A stretch of DNA of 64,000 bases. Source: an uncultured Hyphomicrobiales bacterium. Lineage in GTDB: Bacteria; Pseudomonadota; Alphaproteobacteria; Rhizobiales; Ancalomicrobiaceae. The notes under the pieces were generated by a model that saw only the letters and a list, made by a program, of their open reading frames with translations, did not search any database and was not told the origin of the DNA. How positions within the stretch are numbered: the first letter of the stretch is position 1; each line of letters begins with the position of its first letter. Below are positions 45,089 through 55,638 of this stretch, one piece after another. Position numbers and translations under genes: made by a program. The stretch lies in NCBI GenBank assembly GCA_903930435.1, contig CAIYYN010000061.1, positions 62,001 to 126,000 of the forward strand, in the 5' to 3' direction.

Positions 45089-45496
45089 TTATTCGGGCTT
45101 CCAGGCTGCGTAGTCAGCGCTTGCCGGAGCGCGGCGTGCGTTACCGAGAATCGATCCCTTGGGATGATAGGCAAGCGCGGACCCGGTCAGATTTGGCTGA
45201 TGCGCAGCTTCCCACGGCCACGCGACATAGGACTCGTCGCTTGGCGGTACGTCGGTGCGGTGATGCATCCAGCCATGCCAGCCGGGCGGGATCTTCGATG
45301 CCTCGGCTTCACCGGCAAAATGCACCCAGCGACGCTCGAAACCAAGCATCGGGTCAATCTTGCCGCCGCGCGTGCGGTAATACACGTTACCTGATTCGTC
45401 GCTACCGACACGTTCGCCATTGCGGCTGGTGTGGAACTTTGTACCGACCGTCGTTCCCTGCCACCACGTAAACAAAAGAAGCAAAAAGCTTTTCAT
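45089..45496 (-). CDS. NADH:ubiquinone oxidoreductase accessory subunit NDUFA12
   Basis: A 135-residue homolog of complex I accessory subunit NDUFA12 (B17.2), present in mitochondria and alphaproteobacteria. Recognisable blocks are TWWQGTTVGTKFHTSRNGER, GNVYYRTRGG, ERRWVHFAGEAEASKIPPGW and the HQPNLTGSALAYHPKGS tail. It binds the peripheral arm near the quinone site. ATG 45496 has AGGG about 10 bases upstream and gives the normal length. Other complex I genes are not in the window, as is usual for this gene. Confidence 0.95.
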   Translation of the reverse strand: MKSFLLLLFTWWQGTTVGTKFHTSRNGERVGSDESGNVYYRTRGGKIDPMLGFERRWVHFAGEAEASKIPPGWHGWMHHRTDVPPSDESYVAWPWEAAHQPNLTGSALAYHPKGSILGNARRAPASADYAAWKPE

Positions 45497-45713
45497 ATGG
45501 CTCGATCCCTGTCGCGGGGCGTCCCCGGTGTCGCAGTCGGTTATCGCGAACTCCGCACGTGTCGGTGACTTATGCCGCGACAGGACCCTTCTGTCTAGTG
45601 TTGCAGCGCGAAAACTGAACCTCGGACATGGTCTTGCCGGGATAACCGGCATAGCCCACGGGACGGTTTCCCGCTCACCAGCACTCATGCACCAAAGGTC
45701 CGTTCAGGCCGAA

Positions 45714-46436
45714 TCAGGTAGTGCTCTCCTGACCAGACCTGCGTGCGCCGAACCCGGCGGGACGTCCGCGAACAGTCGCTTTCTCGACGACGCGTGCGAC
45801 CTGGATTGGTGCAGAGCTGAAGCTCTCCGACTTGGCTGGTGCGGCTGCTTCGTGCGCGATCTTGTCGACGACCTTCTGCGCCTTTTGCTGGGCAACAGCG
45901 ATATATTGATTGCGGGCATGACGATATTGGCTCTGCCGCTTGCGTTGAGCGATGAGCAGGTCAATTGCGCCATCCAGTTGCCATAAGCCGGACGTTTCGT
46001 CCTTGATGAACTGCCGACGATCCTGGAGGATTGACTGGATGCGCTTTTGCAGATCGGCAGGCGCAATGGGCTTGGCCAGGACGGCGTGAATGCCGATCTT
46101 CAATGCCCGTTCAACCAATTCCTGGGTAGGCGAACTTGTGAGCATGATCGCAGGCAAAGTGGCCACAGATGCCTCCTTGTGCTTGCGGATCGCCTGCGTC
46201 AGAACAATTCCGTCAATGGGGCTCATCATCCAGTCGACGATCAGCATGTTGGCGGGATCCGTCATGATGGCATCCATCGCCGCCGGAGCGCTTTCAAAGG
46301 TCCGGACGCGCGCGACCTTCATGGCGAGCAGAATCGATCGGATGATCATCAGGGTGGCCTTGGAATCATCGACGACGATGATGTCGAGGTCCTTGGTCGG
46401 CAGGCCAAAAGCAGCGTGGGGTTGGCGGAGTGACAT
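45714..46436 (-). CDS. Single-receiver response regulator with a C-terminal tail
   Basis: A 240-residue protein with a CheY-like receiver at about 17-140: VVDDSKAT with the acidic pair at 23-24, phosphoacceptor Asp68 in MLIVDWMMS, Thr/Ser in MLTSS and Lys in LAKPIAP. The tail (140-240) is a Gln/Lys/Ala-rich helix with no known output domain. It may act through protein contacts. No histidine kinase gene is nearby. The upstream 940-base region separates it from divergent nrdJ. Confidence 0.92.
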   Translation of the reverse strand: MSLRQPHAAFGLPTKDLDIIVVDDSKATLMIIRSILLAMKVARVRTFESAPAAMDAIMTDPANMLIVDWMMSPIDGIVLTQAIRKHKEASVATLPAIMLTSSPTQELVERALKIGIHAVLAKPIAPADLQKRIQSILQDRRQFIKDETSGLWQLDGAIDLLIAQRKRQSQYRHARNQYIAVAQQKAQKVVDKIAHEAAAPAKSESFSSAPIQVARVVEKATVRGRPAGFGARRSGQESTT

Positions 46437-47071
46437 TGGAATCCCTATAAGCTGTGGCCATTGTGTGTTGTTTCAGACACAGGTTGGCAACTCCGATCAC
46501 TCCTTGATCCAGTTCAGTATCGCCCCCGTCTGTCAAAAATCAGTTTCCGAGTTCCCGACATTTTGACTGACTGCTTGGGGCAAGGCGCTCAGAGTTAAGG
46601 ATCTAGTGCGAAATCCGCTCGAAAAAGCCCAAAATTGTTGGCGACTCGGGAGACATGCCGTGTCTGGGCCCAATGGTTAAAATTCCCCGAAATCCACAGG
46701 GCAGACACAACATTTAGCTGGCTTGCCGGAATGGCTGTCAATCGCTTGACGCCTCTCTCAGACTCGGACTAGCTTTGGATCATCAGTAGTCGTGGACAAG
46801 GTTGACGGTTTCAATGGATCGGCAGTCTGGGGGGCTTAAAAGCCCTGCAGTGCAGGTCCGATGTGGCTGGTCCAGGCGTGGTTGCAGCGCAAATTTGTCG
46901 GGCACCGGGCAGGTGGTTCGATTTTGGGTCTGCTTCATTCGTCTGCCCAAGAGTTCCCGAACAGTGTTGCGAGACTTTTCGGCCAAGGCGCCACCGCGTC
47001 TGGGAAAGCGAATCCGTGTGCAAAACGCATGGCAGCCAGATGCCGGTGGATAACGGGAATAAGGTGTGTTT

Positions 47072-47118
47072 ACACTATATTTAGTGTTTACAGGTAGCCT
47101 ACATACAAGATATCCGAT
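47072..47118 (+). promoter_or_regulatory. Tandem NrdR boxes upstream of nrdJ
   Basis: ACACTATATTTAGTGT (47072-47087) is a near-perfect NrdR box. A second, degenerate copy ATACAAGATATCCGAT (47103-47118) matches about 10 of 16 consensus positions and begins exactly 31 bases later, the three-turn spacing typical of NrdR pairs. NrdR is the ATP/dATP-sensing repressor of ribonucleotide reductase genes. The first box overlaps a TATATT that could be the -10 element. Confidence 0.75.
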
Positions 47119-47199
47119 CAATCAAGAATTCGGACTCAGGTTTGGTGCCTTGGACGTGTGAGTCGTTTGAAGGTGCAAGCCGGTAAGATGAAACAGGGT

Positions 47200-47237
47200 G
47201 ATGTCGGTGGATTGCGCACAACGCGACCGGCGACATC
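47200..47237 (+). other. Leader hairpin upstream of nrdJ
   Basis: Stem GATGTCG (47200-47206) and CGACATC (47231-47237) encloses further pairing (GCG/CGC). A second stem, GATCGAAC/GTTCGATC, spans 47332-47360, ending 8 bases before the GGGGG ribosome-binding site of nrdJ. Together they suggest a structured, possibly regulatory leader. Confidence 0.45.
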
Positions 47238-47380
47238 GTGTCAGACAGGCGGAATGAGAACTCGACACGTGCCTTTGGATAAATGCCAAGCGCACGCTTC
47301 ACGGTCGGTAATTCGGACCGAACAATGGTATGATCGAACGCTGGCAGATGCGGTTCGATCCGATAACGGGGGTCAATACC

Positions 47381-50300
47381 ATGCGTATAGAGCGGCGCTT
47401 CACGGTGGCAGGACAGTCACCCTATCAGGCGATCGAGTTCACCAAGACAACCAGTGAAATCCGCAAGACAGACGGATCGAGCGTTTTCCGCCTTGAAGGG
47501 ATGGATGTTCCCAAGGCCTGGAGCCAGGTCGCGGCCGATATCATTGCGCAGAAGTATTTCCGCAAGGCTGGTGTGCCAGCCCGCCTGAAGAAGGTTGAGG
47601 AAGAAACCGTGCCGTCCTGGCTTTGGCGTTCGGTTGCCGATGAAGCCGCGCTTGCCGAGCTGCCGGAAAACGAGCGCTACAGTGGCGAGCGCGATTCGCG
47701 GCAAGTGTTTGACCGCCTGGCCGGAACCTGGACCTACTGGGGCTGGAAGGGTGGCTATTTCGACACCGAAGCCGACGCTCAGGCCTTCTTCGACGAACAC
47801 CGCTACATGCTCGCCAAGCAGCTGGTCGCCCCGAACAGCCCGCAGTGGTTCAACACCGGCCTGCATTGGGCCTATGGCATTGATGGACCGAGCCAGGGCC
47901 ATTTCTACGTCGATTTCCAGACTGGCCAATTGACCCGCTCGGCGACCGCCTATGAGCACCCGCAGCCGCACGCCTGTTTCATCCAGTCGGTGGATGATGA
48001 TCTCGTCAACGAGAACGGCATCATGGACCTCTGGGTGCGTGAGGCGCGCCTCTTCAAGTACGGCTCGGGCACGGGATCGAACTTCTCCAAGCTGCGTGGC
48101 GAGGGCGAAAAGCTCTCCGGCGGCGGCAATTCCTCGGGGCTGATGAGCTTCCTGAAGATCGGCGACCGGGCAGCCGGCGCGATCAAGTCGGGCGGTACGA
48201 CGCGCCGCGCGGCCAAAATGGTCGTGGTTGACGTCGATCACCCCGATATCGAATCCTACATCAACTGGAAGGTTCGCGAAGAGCAGAAGGTTGCAGCCCT
48301 CGTCACCGGCTCCAAGGTGTGCCAGCGGCATCTGAATGCCGTTCTGAAGGCCTGCGTCAATTGCACGGGGTCGGGCGATGACTGCTTCGATCCCGCCCGC
48401 AATCCGGCGCTCAAGCGGGAAATCCGCGCCGCCAAGAAGGCGTCGGTACCGGAAAGCTACATCAAGCGCGTATTGCAATTCGCTCGTCAGGGCTACACCG
48501 ACATCGAATTCCCGGTGTTCGATACCGACTGGGATTCGGAGGCCTATCTGACGGTTTCCGGCCAGAATTCCAACAATTCGGTCCGCGTCACCGACGAGTT
48601 CCTGCATGCGGTCGAGCAAGACGGAACCTGGGATCTGAAGCGCCGCTCGGACGGCAAGCCGACCAAGACGCTCAGGGCGCGCGATCTCTGGGAAGATATC
48701 GGCCATGCCGCTTGGGCATCGGCTGATCCGGGCATCCAGTTCCACACCACGATCAACGACTGGCACACCTGCGCGAATTCAGGGCCGATTGTCGCCTCGA
48801 ACCCGTGTTCCGAGTACATGTTCCTCGATGATACGGCCTGTAATCTCGCGTCGGTCAACCTGCTGCCCTATCGGCAGGCTGATGGCACATTCGACATCGA
48901 GGCTTACGAGCATTCCTGCCGCCTGTGGACCATCGTGCTCGAAATTTCGGTGCTGATGGCGCAGTTCCCGTCAAAGGCGATTGCCGAACTCTCCTACCGC
49001 TACCGCACCCTCGGCCTTGGCTATGCCAACGTCGGCGGTCTCCTGATGTCGTCAGGCATTCCCTATGACAGCCCGGAAGGCCGCGCGATTTGCGGTGCGC
49101 TCTCGGCCATCATGACGGGCGTTGCCTATGCCACGTCTGCGGAAATGGCGAAGGAACTGGGACCGTTCCCCGGTTACGCTGACAACTCCGCTCCGATGCT
49201 GAAGGTCATCCGCAATCATCGCCGTGCCGCCCAAGGCCAGCATGACGGTTACGAAGGGCTGGCGATCAAGCCGGTGCCGCTCGACCATCGCTCCTGCCCG
49301 GACAAGCGTCTGATCGACGCAGCGATGCGCGCCTGGGACAATGCGCTCGATCTCGGCAGCCGCTTTGGCTATCGCAATGCGCAGGTCTCGGTCGTTGCCC
49401 CGACCGGCACCATCGGCCTGGTCATGGACTGCGACACGACGGGCATCGAGCCGGACTTCGCGCTCGTCAAGTTCAAGAAGCTGGCCGGTGGTGGCTACTT
49501 CAAGATCATCAACCAGGCTGTGCCGACGGCACTGCGCACGCTCGGCTATCGCGAGAACGAGATCGCCGAAATCGAGGCCTTTGCAGTTGGTCATGGCTCC
49601 ATCGATCAGGCACCGGGTATCAACCCGACGACGCTGAAGGCACGCAAGTTCACCGACGAGGTGATCGCCAAGGTGCAGGCAGGGCTTAAGTCTGCCTTCG
49701 ATATCAAGTTCGCCTTCAACAAGTGGTCGCTGGGCGAAGACTTCTGCGTCAATACGCTCGGCTTCACTCCGGCGGAACTGGATGCACCCGGCTTCGACAT
49801 GCTGACGGCGCTGGGCTTCAGCAAGGCGGAAATCGACGCGGCCAACCTGCATGTCTGCGGTGCGATGACGGTGGAAGGCGCACCCTTCCTCAAGGCCGAA
49901 CACATGGCGGTGTTTGATTGCGCCAACCCCTGCGGTCGCACGGGCAAGCGCTTCCTGTCGGTCGAAAGCCACATCCGCATGATGGCGGCTGCCCAGCCGT
50001 TCATCTCGGGAGCGATCTCCAAGACGATCAACATGCCGAATGATGCCACCGTGGAGGACTGCAAGCAGGCCTACATGCTGTCATGGCGGCTGGCGATCAA
50101 GGCCAATGCGCTCTACCGCGACGGCTCCAAGCTGTCACAGCCGCTGAATTCGCAGCTTGTGTCAGACGACGAAGACGAGGCCGAAGACGCCATCGAGCAG
50201 ATGCGCGCAACGGAACCGGCACAGGCCCGCGCCCAGGTGGCGGCGGAGCGGATTGTCGAGCGGATCGTCGAGCGGCACATCCGTGATCGCGAGAAGCTGC

Positions 50301-51097
50301 CGGGTCGCCGCAAGGGCTATACCCAGAAGGCGAGCGTCGGCGGTCACAAGGTCTACCTGCGCACCGGCGAATATGATGATGGTCGCCTCGGCGAAATCTT
50401 CATCGACATGAACAAGGAAGGCACGGCGCTCCGCGCTCTCCTCAACAATTTCGCCATCGCGATTTCGGTCGGCCTGCAATATGGCGTGCCGCTGGAAGAA
50501 TATGTCGATGCCTTCACCTTCACCCGGTTTGAACCGGCTGGCATGGTGCAGGGCAACGAGGCGATCAAGAACGCGACCTCGATCCTCGACTATATCTTCC
50601 GCGAACTCGCCGTGTCCTACCTCGGTCGGCACGATCTCGCCCACGTCAATCCGGACGACATCGGTCGTGCGCCGCTGGGTGCCGAGCCGCGTCCGCAGCC
50701 GGGTGCCGAGACCATCGTGTCGCGCGGTCTGGTGCGTGGCAAGGTGCACGAGCGCCTGAAGGTGGTCGAGGGAACGGCGGGTCGTGGTCCGTCCGCCGTC
50801 GGAGCAACCAATGCTGCCGGTTCGGGAAGCGTCGCTTCCGCCATCACCTCGATCTTCGGTGCCACCGCGCTGAAGTCCGACACGCTGGCGGATACCCGTC
50901 CGCTGGTTGCGCCAACCCAGACCCTCATCGAGCGCGCCGATCTCACGCCCGGCACCACCAAGGGCGCCAAGATCGCCGAAGCCCGCATGAAAGGCTACGA
51001 AGGCGAAAGCTGCACCGAATGCGGAAACTTCACCATGGTCAGGAATGGCACTTGTCTGAAGTGCGAGACGTGTGGGTCAACGAGCGGGTGCTCGTGA
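47381..51097 (+). CDS. nrdJ: Adenosylcobalamin-dependent (class II) ribonucleotide reductase
   Basis: A 1238-residue vitamin B12-dependent reductase making dNTP precursors with or without oxygen. The N-terminal region [21 protein letters not shown] leads into the ten-stranded barrel, with [17 protein letters not shown], the finger-loop Cys in [17 protein letters not shown], and [20 protein letters not shown]. The C-terminus has a Cys-rich zinc/redox module ([20 protein letters not shown]) that re-reduces the active site. ATG 47381 has GGGGG about 8 bases upstream; an upstream in-frame ATG at 47330 lies inside the leader hairpin. Control is probably by NrdR. Confidence 0.96.
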   Translation: MRIERRFTVAGQSPYQAIEFTKTTSEIRKTDGSSVFRLEGMDVPKAWSQVAADIIAQKYFRKAGVPARLKKVEEETVPSWLWRSVADEAALAELPENERYSGERDSRQVFDRLAGTWTYWGWKGGYFDTEADAQAFFDEHRYMLAKQLVAPNSPQWFNTGLHWAYGIDGPSQGHFYVDFQTGQLTRSATAYEHPQPHACFIQSVDDDLVNENGIMDLWVREARLFKYGSGTGSNFSKLRGEGEKLSGGGNSSGLMSFLKIGDRAAGAIKSGGTTRRAAKMVVVDVDHPDIESYINWKVREEQKVAALVTGSKVCQRHLNAVLKACVNCTGSGDDCFDPARNPALKREIRAAKKASVPESYIKRVLQFARQGYTDIEFPVFDTDWDSEAYLTVSGQNSNNSVRVTDEFLHAVEQDGTWDLKRRSDGKPTKTLRARDLWEDIGHAAWASADPGIQFHTTINDWHTCANSGPIVASNPCSEYMFLDDTACNLASVNLLPYRQADGTFDIEAYEHSCRLWTIVLEISVLMAQFPSKAIAELSYRYRTLGLGYANVGGLLMSSGIPYDSPEGRAICGALSAIMTGVAYATSAEMAKELGPFPGYADNSAPMLKVIRNHRRAAQGQHDGYEGLAIKPVPLDHRSCPDKRLIDAAMRAWDNALDLGSRFGYRNAQVSVVAPTGTIGLVMDCDTTGIEPDFALVKFKKLAGGGYFKIINQAVPTALRTLGYRENEIAEIEAFAVGHGSIDQAPGINPTTLKARKFTDEVIAKVQAGLKSAFDIKFAFNKWSLGEDFCVNTLGFTPAELDAPGFDMLTALGFSKAEIDAANLHVCGAMTVEGAPFLKAEHMAVFDCANPCGRTGKRFLSVESHIRMMAAAQPFISGAISKTINMPNDATVEDCKQAYMLSWRLAIKANALYRDGSKLSQPLNSQLVSDDEDEAEDAIEQMRATEPAQARAQVAAERIVERIVERHIRDREKLPGRRKGYTQKASVGGHKVYLRTGEYDDGRLGEIFIDMNKEGTALRALLNNFAIAISVGLQYGVPLEEYVDAFTFTRFEPAGMVQGNEAIKNATSILDYIFRELAVSYLGRHDLAHVNPDDIGRAPLGAEPRPQPGAETIVSRGLVRGKVHERLKVVEGTAGRGPSAVGATNAAGSGSVASAITSIFGATALKSDTLADTRPLVAPTQTLIERADLTPGTTKGAKIAEARMKGYEGESCTECGNFTMVRNGTCLKCETCGSTSGCS

Positions 51098-51130
51098 TCC
51101 GGTATTTGTATTGACAGCTTAATCGAATTT

Positions 51131-51163
51131 GAGGGCCGGGAGCTTGCGCTTCCGGCCCTTTCC
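51131..51163 (+). terminator. Terminator of nrdJ
   Basis: Stem GGGCCGGgAGC / TTGC / GCTtCCGGCCC followed by TTTCC, about 35 bases after the nrdJ stop. Confidence 0.75.
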
Positions 51164-51282
51164 ATTGGGCCGATCGTAACTGTCATCCTCGGCTGAAGCG
51201 CCGGAGGCGCTGAGGGGAAGAGGATCCATTGGCTGTTCCACTTGCAAACATGCTGGCCATAGTGCGCAAAATTGCCCCCAGC

Positions 51283-51375
51283 CGTCATTGCGAAGAGCCG
51301 CAGGCGATGAAGCAATCCAGTCACCTTTCTCGGGCTTTGTCAGTCTGGATCGCTTCGCGCGCGCTCGCGATGACG
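51283..51375. repeat. Palindromic intergenic repeat (CGTCATTGCGA type)
   Basis: A 93-base imperfect palindrome: left arm CGTCATTGCGA...GAAGCAATCCAG, right arm CTGGATCGCTTCG...TCGCGATGACG. Elements with these ends recur through many alphaproteobacterial genomes as short dispersed palindromes. I see no second full copy in this window. It lies between the nrdJ terminator and the convergent MFS gene. Confidence 0.65.
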
Positions 51376-51430
51376 TTTGGGGGTGGGTTGGCTGACAGAG
51401 GCGATTGCGTCGTCGTGGATCGTGAACCCC

Positions 51431-52696
51431 TCACTCCCCTTGATCCGGTATCTCCTTCAGCGTCCGCACGGGGGAGAGGCTGATCATCAGCAATTGCAGG
51501 GCAAAGCCGAGGGTGGCGACGAAGAGGCAGGCGGATGCGCCGAAATGGGCGGCGACAGAGGCACCAATCGCCGCACCAAGCGGGCGGGCACCGAATGACG
51601 CCGTCATGATGAAGGCGGACGCCCGACCGAGCAGCGCGTTAGGGGTCACGGCCTGCCGGAGTGTCATGGTAGAGATGGTCCAGAGGATCGGCCCGACGCC
51701 GAACAGGAAGAAGCTCAGGCTGGCGAGCCAGACACTCGGCACGAGCACGGTCGCAAACATCACGCTGGCAGCCAGAAAGCCGCAGGTCGGTCCGATGATC
51801 ACGACCGCACCGAACGACAGTCGCCGCATGATCGGCGGGGCCGCCACTGCACCGATGATCATGCCCGTACCATAGATCCCGAGCGTGAGGCCGACCTCGG
51901 TCGCCGTGAGCTTCAGGGTCTCGACGGCATAGGCGACATAGATCGCCTGCAGCACGAACCACGAGATATTGAAGACGACCGACGTGATCAGGATCGGCCC
52001 GAGCAGGCGGTGTCGGGCCATGAACCGCGCACCCTCGGCCAGATCCTGGAACGGATGCCGCTTGACGAGGTTGGCGCGCGTCTCCCGGGGCAGACCGATG
52101 AGCAGGCTGACGGCCACAAGCGACAGGAACGTTGCGAGCGCATAGGCGGCAGAGGCCCCGGTCCAGCCGACGAGTGCACCACCCAGCGCCGGTCCCGCCG
52201 CAAAGGCGAAGCTGCGCGCCAGTTCCAGCCAGCGGTTGGCGTCATTCAGCCGGGCGCGTGGTACGACCGAGGCGACCAGTGCGGGCGCGGTCACGCTGTA
52301 GCACACGGTGCCGATGGCTCCGGCAAAGCCGAGCGCCGCCAGCAAGGGCAGATTGAGCGTCCCGAGCGCGAGCAGGATCAGGATGGCGAGAAGCGACGCG
52401 GCCCGCAGGGCTTCCGATCCCGCCATCAGGGCGCGGCGTGAGGCACGGTCGGCGAGCAGTCCGGCTGGAATCGACAGGAGCAGGAAGGGCATGGTCTGGG
52501 CGGTCTGCAGCCAGCCGGTCTCCGCCGGACCGGCATTCAACACCAGAACAGCCGTCAGGGCAGCGGCTGCCAGCGCGATCTGTTCGGTGAACTGGGCGCA
52601 CAGATTGGACCAGGCGAGCCGCTGGAAGGCCTTGGGCAACGGCGCGTCAAGATGGGTCGCGGGGAGATCAGTATCGGTCGGGCTTGTTGCAGTCAT
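51431..52696 (-). CDS. MFS transporter (EntS-like)
   Basis: A 421-residue major facilitator with twelve hydrophobic helices. Markers are LPKAFQRLAWSNLCAQFTEQ at the start, the loop motif GLLADRASRRALM, and VPRARLNDANRWLELARSFA, a hallmark of the EntS/TMEM-like subgroup that includes enterobactin and macrolide exporters. The substrate is unknown. No siderophore genes are near. It lies 108 bases downstream of aat on the same strand. Confidence 0.9.
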   Translation of the reverse strand: MTATSPTDTDLPATHLDAPLPKAFQRLAWSNLCAQFTEQIALAAAALTAVLVLNAGPAETGWLQTAQTMPFLLLSIPAGLLADRASRRALMAGSEALRAASLLAILILLALGTLNLPLLAALGFAGAIGTVCYSVTAPALVASVVPRARLNDANRWLELARSFAFAAGPALGGALVGWTGASAAYALATFLSLVAVSLLIGLPRETRANLVKRHPFQDLAEGARFMARHRLLGPILITSVVFNISWFVLQAIYVAYAVETLKLTATEVGLTLGIYGTGMIIGAVAAPPIMRRLSFGAVVIIGPTCGFLAASVMFATVLVPSVWLASLSFFLFGVGPILWTISTMTLRQAVTPNALLGRASAFIMTASFGARPLGAAIGASVAAHFGASACLFVATLGFALQLLMISLSPVRTLKEIPDQGE

Positions 52697-52804
52697 CGGG
52701 GGAAGGCTCCTCGCATGCGTGTCACCAGACCGTAGAGAGGAGCAGAGCGCGCCTCACTCCGTTTCTTGCCGTCGCATTGCCTCTATATCGACGAAGTTGG
52801 CAGC

Positions 52805-53476
52805 TCACGCGTCGTTCAAGACCCGCATCACGAGGTCGCCATTGACGCCGAGCTTCGGCCAGACGGCGAAATCGCCATGCGGTTCGGCGAGGGCGGCCTC
52901 CAGTCGGGTCTGATAGAGCGCGCGCGGGATCTCGATTGCGCCGAACTGTTGCAGGTGATCGGTGATGAACTGGGTATCGAGCAGGCGGTAGCCACCGACC
53001 TTGAGGCGGGCGACGAGATGCACCAGCGCCACCTTGGAAGCATCCGTTGCGCGCGAAAACATGCTTTCGCCAAAAAACGCCGCGCCAAGTTTCAGTCCGT
53101 AGAGCCCGCCGACCAGCTGGCCATCTGCCCAGGTCTCGATGGAATGGCAATGTCCGGCGCGCGCGAGGTCGCCATAGAGCTGCTTGATGCGGGCGTTGAT
53201 CCACGTCTTGCGGCGACCGGCTGCGGGTGCAGCACAGGCATCGATCACGGCATCGAAATCGCTGTCGACACGGATCTCGAACCGGTCGGACTTGACAGTC
53301 CGCGCAAGGCGCTTGGGGACATGGAAGCTTTCGATCGGCAGGACACCGCGCAGTTCCGGTTCGATCCAGTGCAGGCCCGGATCCTCGGCGCTTTCTGCCA
53401 TCGGGAATATCCCGACGGCATAGGCCTTCAGAAGGACGTCCGGCGTGATCTGGTTTCCACGTCCGCGCGCGGCCAT
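52805..53476 (-). CDS. aat: Leucyl/phenylalanyl-tRNA--protein transferase
   Basis: A 223-residue Aat enzyme, adding Leu or Phe from tRNA to N-terminal Arg/Lys of proteins so that ClpS-ClpAP degrades them (N-end rule). Family blocks are [73 protein letters not shown] and [16 protein letters not shown]. It lies 15 bases after accC on the same strand; accB-accC-aat is a standard alphaproteobacterial order. Confidence 0.96.
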   Translation of the reverse strand: MAARGRGNQITPDVLLKAYAVGIFPMAESAEDPGLHWIEPELRGVLPIESFHVPKRLARTVKSDRFEIRVDSDFDAVIDACAAPAAGRRKTWINARIKQLYGDLARAGHCHSIETWADGQLVGGLYGLKLGAAFFGESMFSRATDASKVALVHLVARLKVGGYRLLDTQFITDHLQQFGAIEIPRALYQTRLEAALAEPHGDFAVWPKLGVNGDLVMRVLNDA

Positions 53477-53491
53477 CGCTCAGGTTCCCGT

Positions 53492-54847
53492 TCAGCCGCC
53501 CATTTCGGGCTTGGTCGCCAGAAAATGCTCGAGCCAATGGATATTATAGTCACCCCTGGCGATGTCATCATTGCCGACGAGGGTCTTGAACAGCGGGATC
53601 GTGGTCGAGATGCCGTCAACGACGAATTCATCGAGGCACCGACGCAGCCGCATCAGGGTTTCGGAGCGGTCGCGACCATGAACGATCAGCTTGCCGATGA
53701 GGCTGTCGTAAAACGGCGGGATGACGTAGCCCTGATAGACGCCACTGTCGACGCGCACGCCCAGCCCACCCGGCGGATGGAAATAGGTGATCTTGCCCGG
53801 CGATGGCGTGAAGGTCGCGGGGTCCTCGGCGTTGATGCGGCATTCGATGGCGCAACCGTTGAAGGTCACATCGGCCTGCGTGACAGAGAGGCCAGCGCCT
53901 GCCGCGACCCGGATCTGTTCGTTGACCAGATCGATGCCGGTGATCGCTTCCGTTACGGGATGCTCCACCTGAAGCCGGGTGTTCATCTCGATGAAATAGA
54001 ACTCGCCATCCTCGTAGAGGAACTCGATGGTGCCAGCACCGGCATAGCCTAGGTCGCCGATGGCCTTGGACACAATGCCGCCGATCCGGTCGCGTTCCGC
54101 CGGGGTCAGGGCAGGCGAGGGGGCCTCTTCCCAGACCTTCTGGTGCCGACGCTGCAGCGAACAGTCGCGTTCGCCCAAATGGATGGCATTGCCCTTGCCG
54201 TCGCCGAGCACCTGAATTTCGATGTGGCGCGGCTTCTGGAGATATTTCTCGATATAGACGCTGTCGTCGCCAAAGGCGGCGCGGGACTCCGTTCGGGCAG
54301 TAGCGAAGGCTTCGGCGAGATCGGCTTCGGTCTTGGCGACTTTCATGCCGCGTCCACCACCGCCAGCCGATGCCTTGATCAGCACGGGATAGCCGATTTC
54401 AGCCGCAATCCGGAAGGCGTCGGTCTCATTTGCGACGCCGCCTTCCGATCCCGGCACGACCGGAATGCCAAGCCGCTGCGCCGTGCGCTTGGCCTCGATC
54501 TTGTCGCCCATGATGCGGATGTGATCGGCAGAGGGTCCGATGAACTTGATGCCGTGCGCTTCAACGATTTCGGCGAATCGGGCATTTTCCGACAGAAAAC
54601 CGTAGCCGGGATGCACAGCTTCCGCGCCGGTGATCTCACAGGCAGCGACAAGGCTCGGGATATTCAGGTAGCTGTCACGGGCAGCGGGCGGGCCGATGCA
54701 GACGCTTTCATCCGCGAGCCGCACATGCATCGCATTGGCGTCGGCAGTCGAGTGCACAGCGACGGTCTTGATGCCGAGTTCCTTGCAGGCGCGCAGCACG
54801 CGCAGCGCAATCTCGCCGCGATTGGCAATGAGAATTTTGGAAAACAT
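53492..54847 (-). CDS. accC: Acetyl-CoA carboxylase biotin carboxylase subunit
   Basis: A 451-residue biotin carboxylase, the ATP- and bicarbonate-dependent half-reaction of acetyl-CoA carboxylase that starts fatty-acid synthesis. Motifs include [20 protein letters not shown] at the start, [16 protein letters not shown], the ATP-grasp Gly-rich loop [13 protein letters not shown], and [23 protein letters not shown] 54847 fits the family start; an ATG at 54865 overlaps the accB stop and would add six residues. It is directly downstream of accB. Confidence 0.97.
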   Translation of the reverse strand: MFSKILIANRGEIALRVLRACKELGIKTVAVHSTADANAMHVRLADESVCIGPPAARDSYLNIPSLVAACEITGAEAVHPGYGFLSENARFAEIVEAHGIKFIGPSADHIRIMGDKIEAKRTAQRLGIPVVPGSEGGVANETDAFRIAAEIGYPVLIKASAGGGGRGMKVAKTEADLAEAFATARTESRAAFGDDSVYIEKYLQKPRHIEIQVLGDGKGNAIHLGERDCSLQRRHQKVWEEAPSPALTPAERDRIGGIVSKAIGDLGYAGAGTIEFLYEDGEFYFIEMNTRLQVEHPVTEAITGIDLVNEQIRVAAGAGLSVTQADVTFNGCAIECRINAEDPATFTPSPGKITYFHPPGGLGVRVDSGVYQGYVIPPFYDSLIGKLIVHGRDRSETLMRLRRCLDEFVVDGISTTIPLFKTLVGNDDIARGDYNIHWLEHFLATKPEMGG

Positions 54848-54861
54848 GCGCGGCCCCGCCA

Positions 54862-55353
54862 TCATTCGATGACGACGAGGGGTTCGCCGTACTCCACAGG
54901 CTGGCTGTCTTCAAAGATGATCGCCGTCACCGTGCCAGCGCGTGGCGCAGAAATCTGGTTCATCGTCTTCATGGCTTCGATGATCAGGAGGGTCTGGCCT
55001 TCGCGGACCTTGTCACCGATCTCGACGAAGTTCGGCGCGCCCGGCTCTGCTGCGCGATAGGCCGTGCCGACCATCGGCGACTTCACGACGCCCGGATGCT
55101 TGGAGAGATCCTTGGGGCTCGATGCCTCAGGAGCCGCCGGGGCAGCGACCGTGGCCGCTGCCGGTGCAGCAGCCGGAGCCGGGGCGAAGCTTGGCGGCGC
55201 GATGTGAACTGGGGCCGTGATTGTCACGTTGCGAGCGACCCGGATGCGCAAGTCGCCTTGGCTGACTTCGATTTCGGACAGGTCGGTCTCGGCGATCAGC
55301 AGGGCCAGATCGCGGATCATCTCGGTGTCAAAGGGTTTCTTGGCAGCGGCCAT
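54862..55353 (-). CDS. accB: Acetyl-CoA carboxylase biotin carboxyl carrier protein
   Basis: A 163-residue BCCP. The N-terminal 40 residues resemble family members ([20 protein letters not shown]), followed by an Ala/Pro-rich linker (about 50-90) and the biotinyl domain from [10 protein letters not shown] to the end. The biotinylated Lys lies in [10 protein letters not shown], the alphaproteobacterial form of the AMKM motif. It begins the accB-accC-aat group and is divergent from trhO. The aroQ gene that often precedes accB is not here. Confidence 0.96.
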   Translation of the reverse strand: MAAAKKPFDTEMIRDLALLIAETDLSEIEVSQGDLRIRVARNVTITAPVHIAPPSFAPAPAAAPAAATVAAPAAPEASSPKDLSKHPGVVKSPMVGTAYRAAEPGAPNFVEIGDKVREGQTLLIIEAMKTMNQISAPRAGTVTAIIFEDSQPVEYGEPLVVIE

Positions 55354-55638
55354 GCGGTTCCGTCTTTATTTGTCGCCGAAAACTACCCGGCGAGGGGCTA
55401 CTAAAGTTGTTACTTTGGAACAGGCTTTATAGGCGGGATGCAGCGCTTAGGAAAGCCCGCATGTTCATGGTTTATGAGGTATGAACAGCATGGTTAACAT
55501 TTGATGGGTTCGGGCGGACTTCCGCGCACCCCTGGCCGGGTTTGCATGTCCGGGGATCCTGTGCGAAAGGCATTCGCGATGCGGTGCCTCCGACTTTCCT
55601 CGATAATCGCCGCGACTCCGAATTCATCAGGGTTCTGC

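Larger units (their letters stand above)
46437..47380. other. Long control region upstream of nrdJ
   Basis: About 940 bases with no conserved gene. The right part carries two NrdR-like boxes (47072-47087, 47103-47118) and then a leader of about 270 nt with a hairpin GATGTCG/CGACATC (47200-47237) and an 8-bp hairpin GATCGAAC/GTTCGATC (47332-47360) just before the ribosome-binding site. The left part (46437-47060) shows nothing I can name. Confidence 0.6.

Noticed and set aside
47100-47290. Possible cobalamin riboswitch in the nrdJ leader
   Set aside because: ACAGGGTGATGTCGGTG and a later CAGACAGG recall parts of the B12 riboswitch, but the core GGGAA, the CCCGCnACTG segment and the AGCCAGGAGACC box are absent. 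Without a covariance search the match is not supportable.
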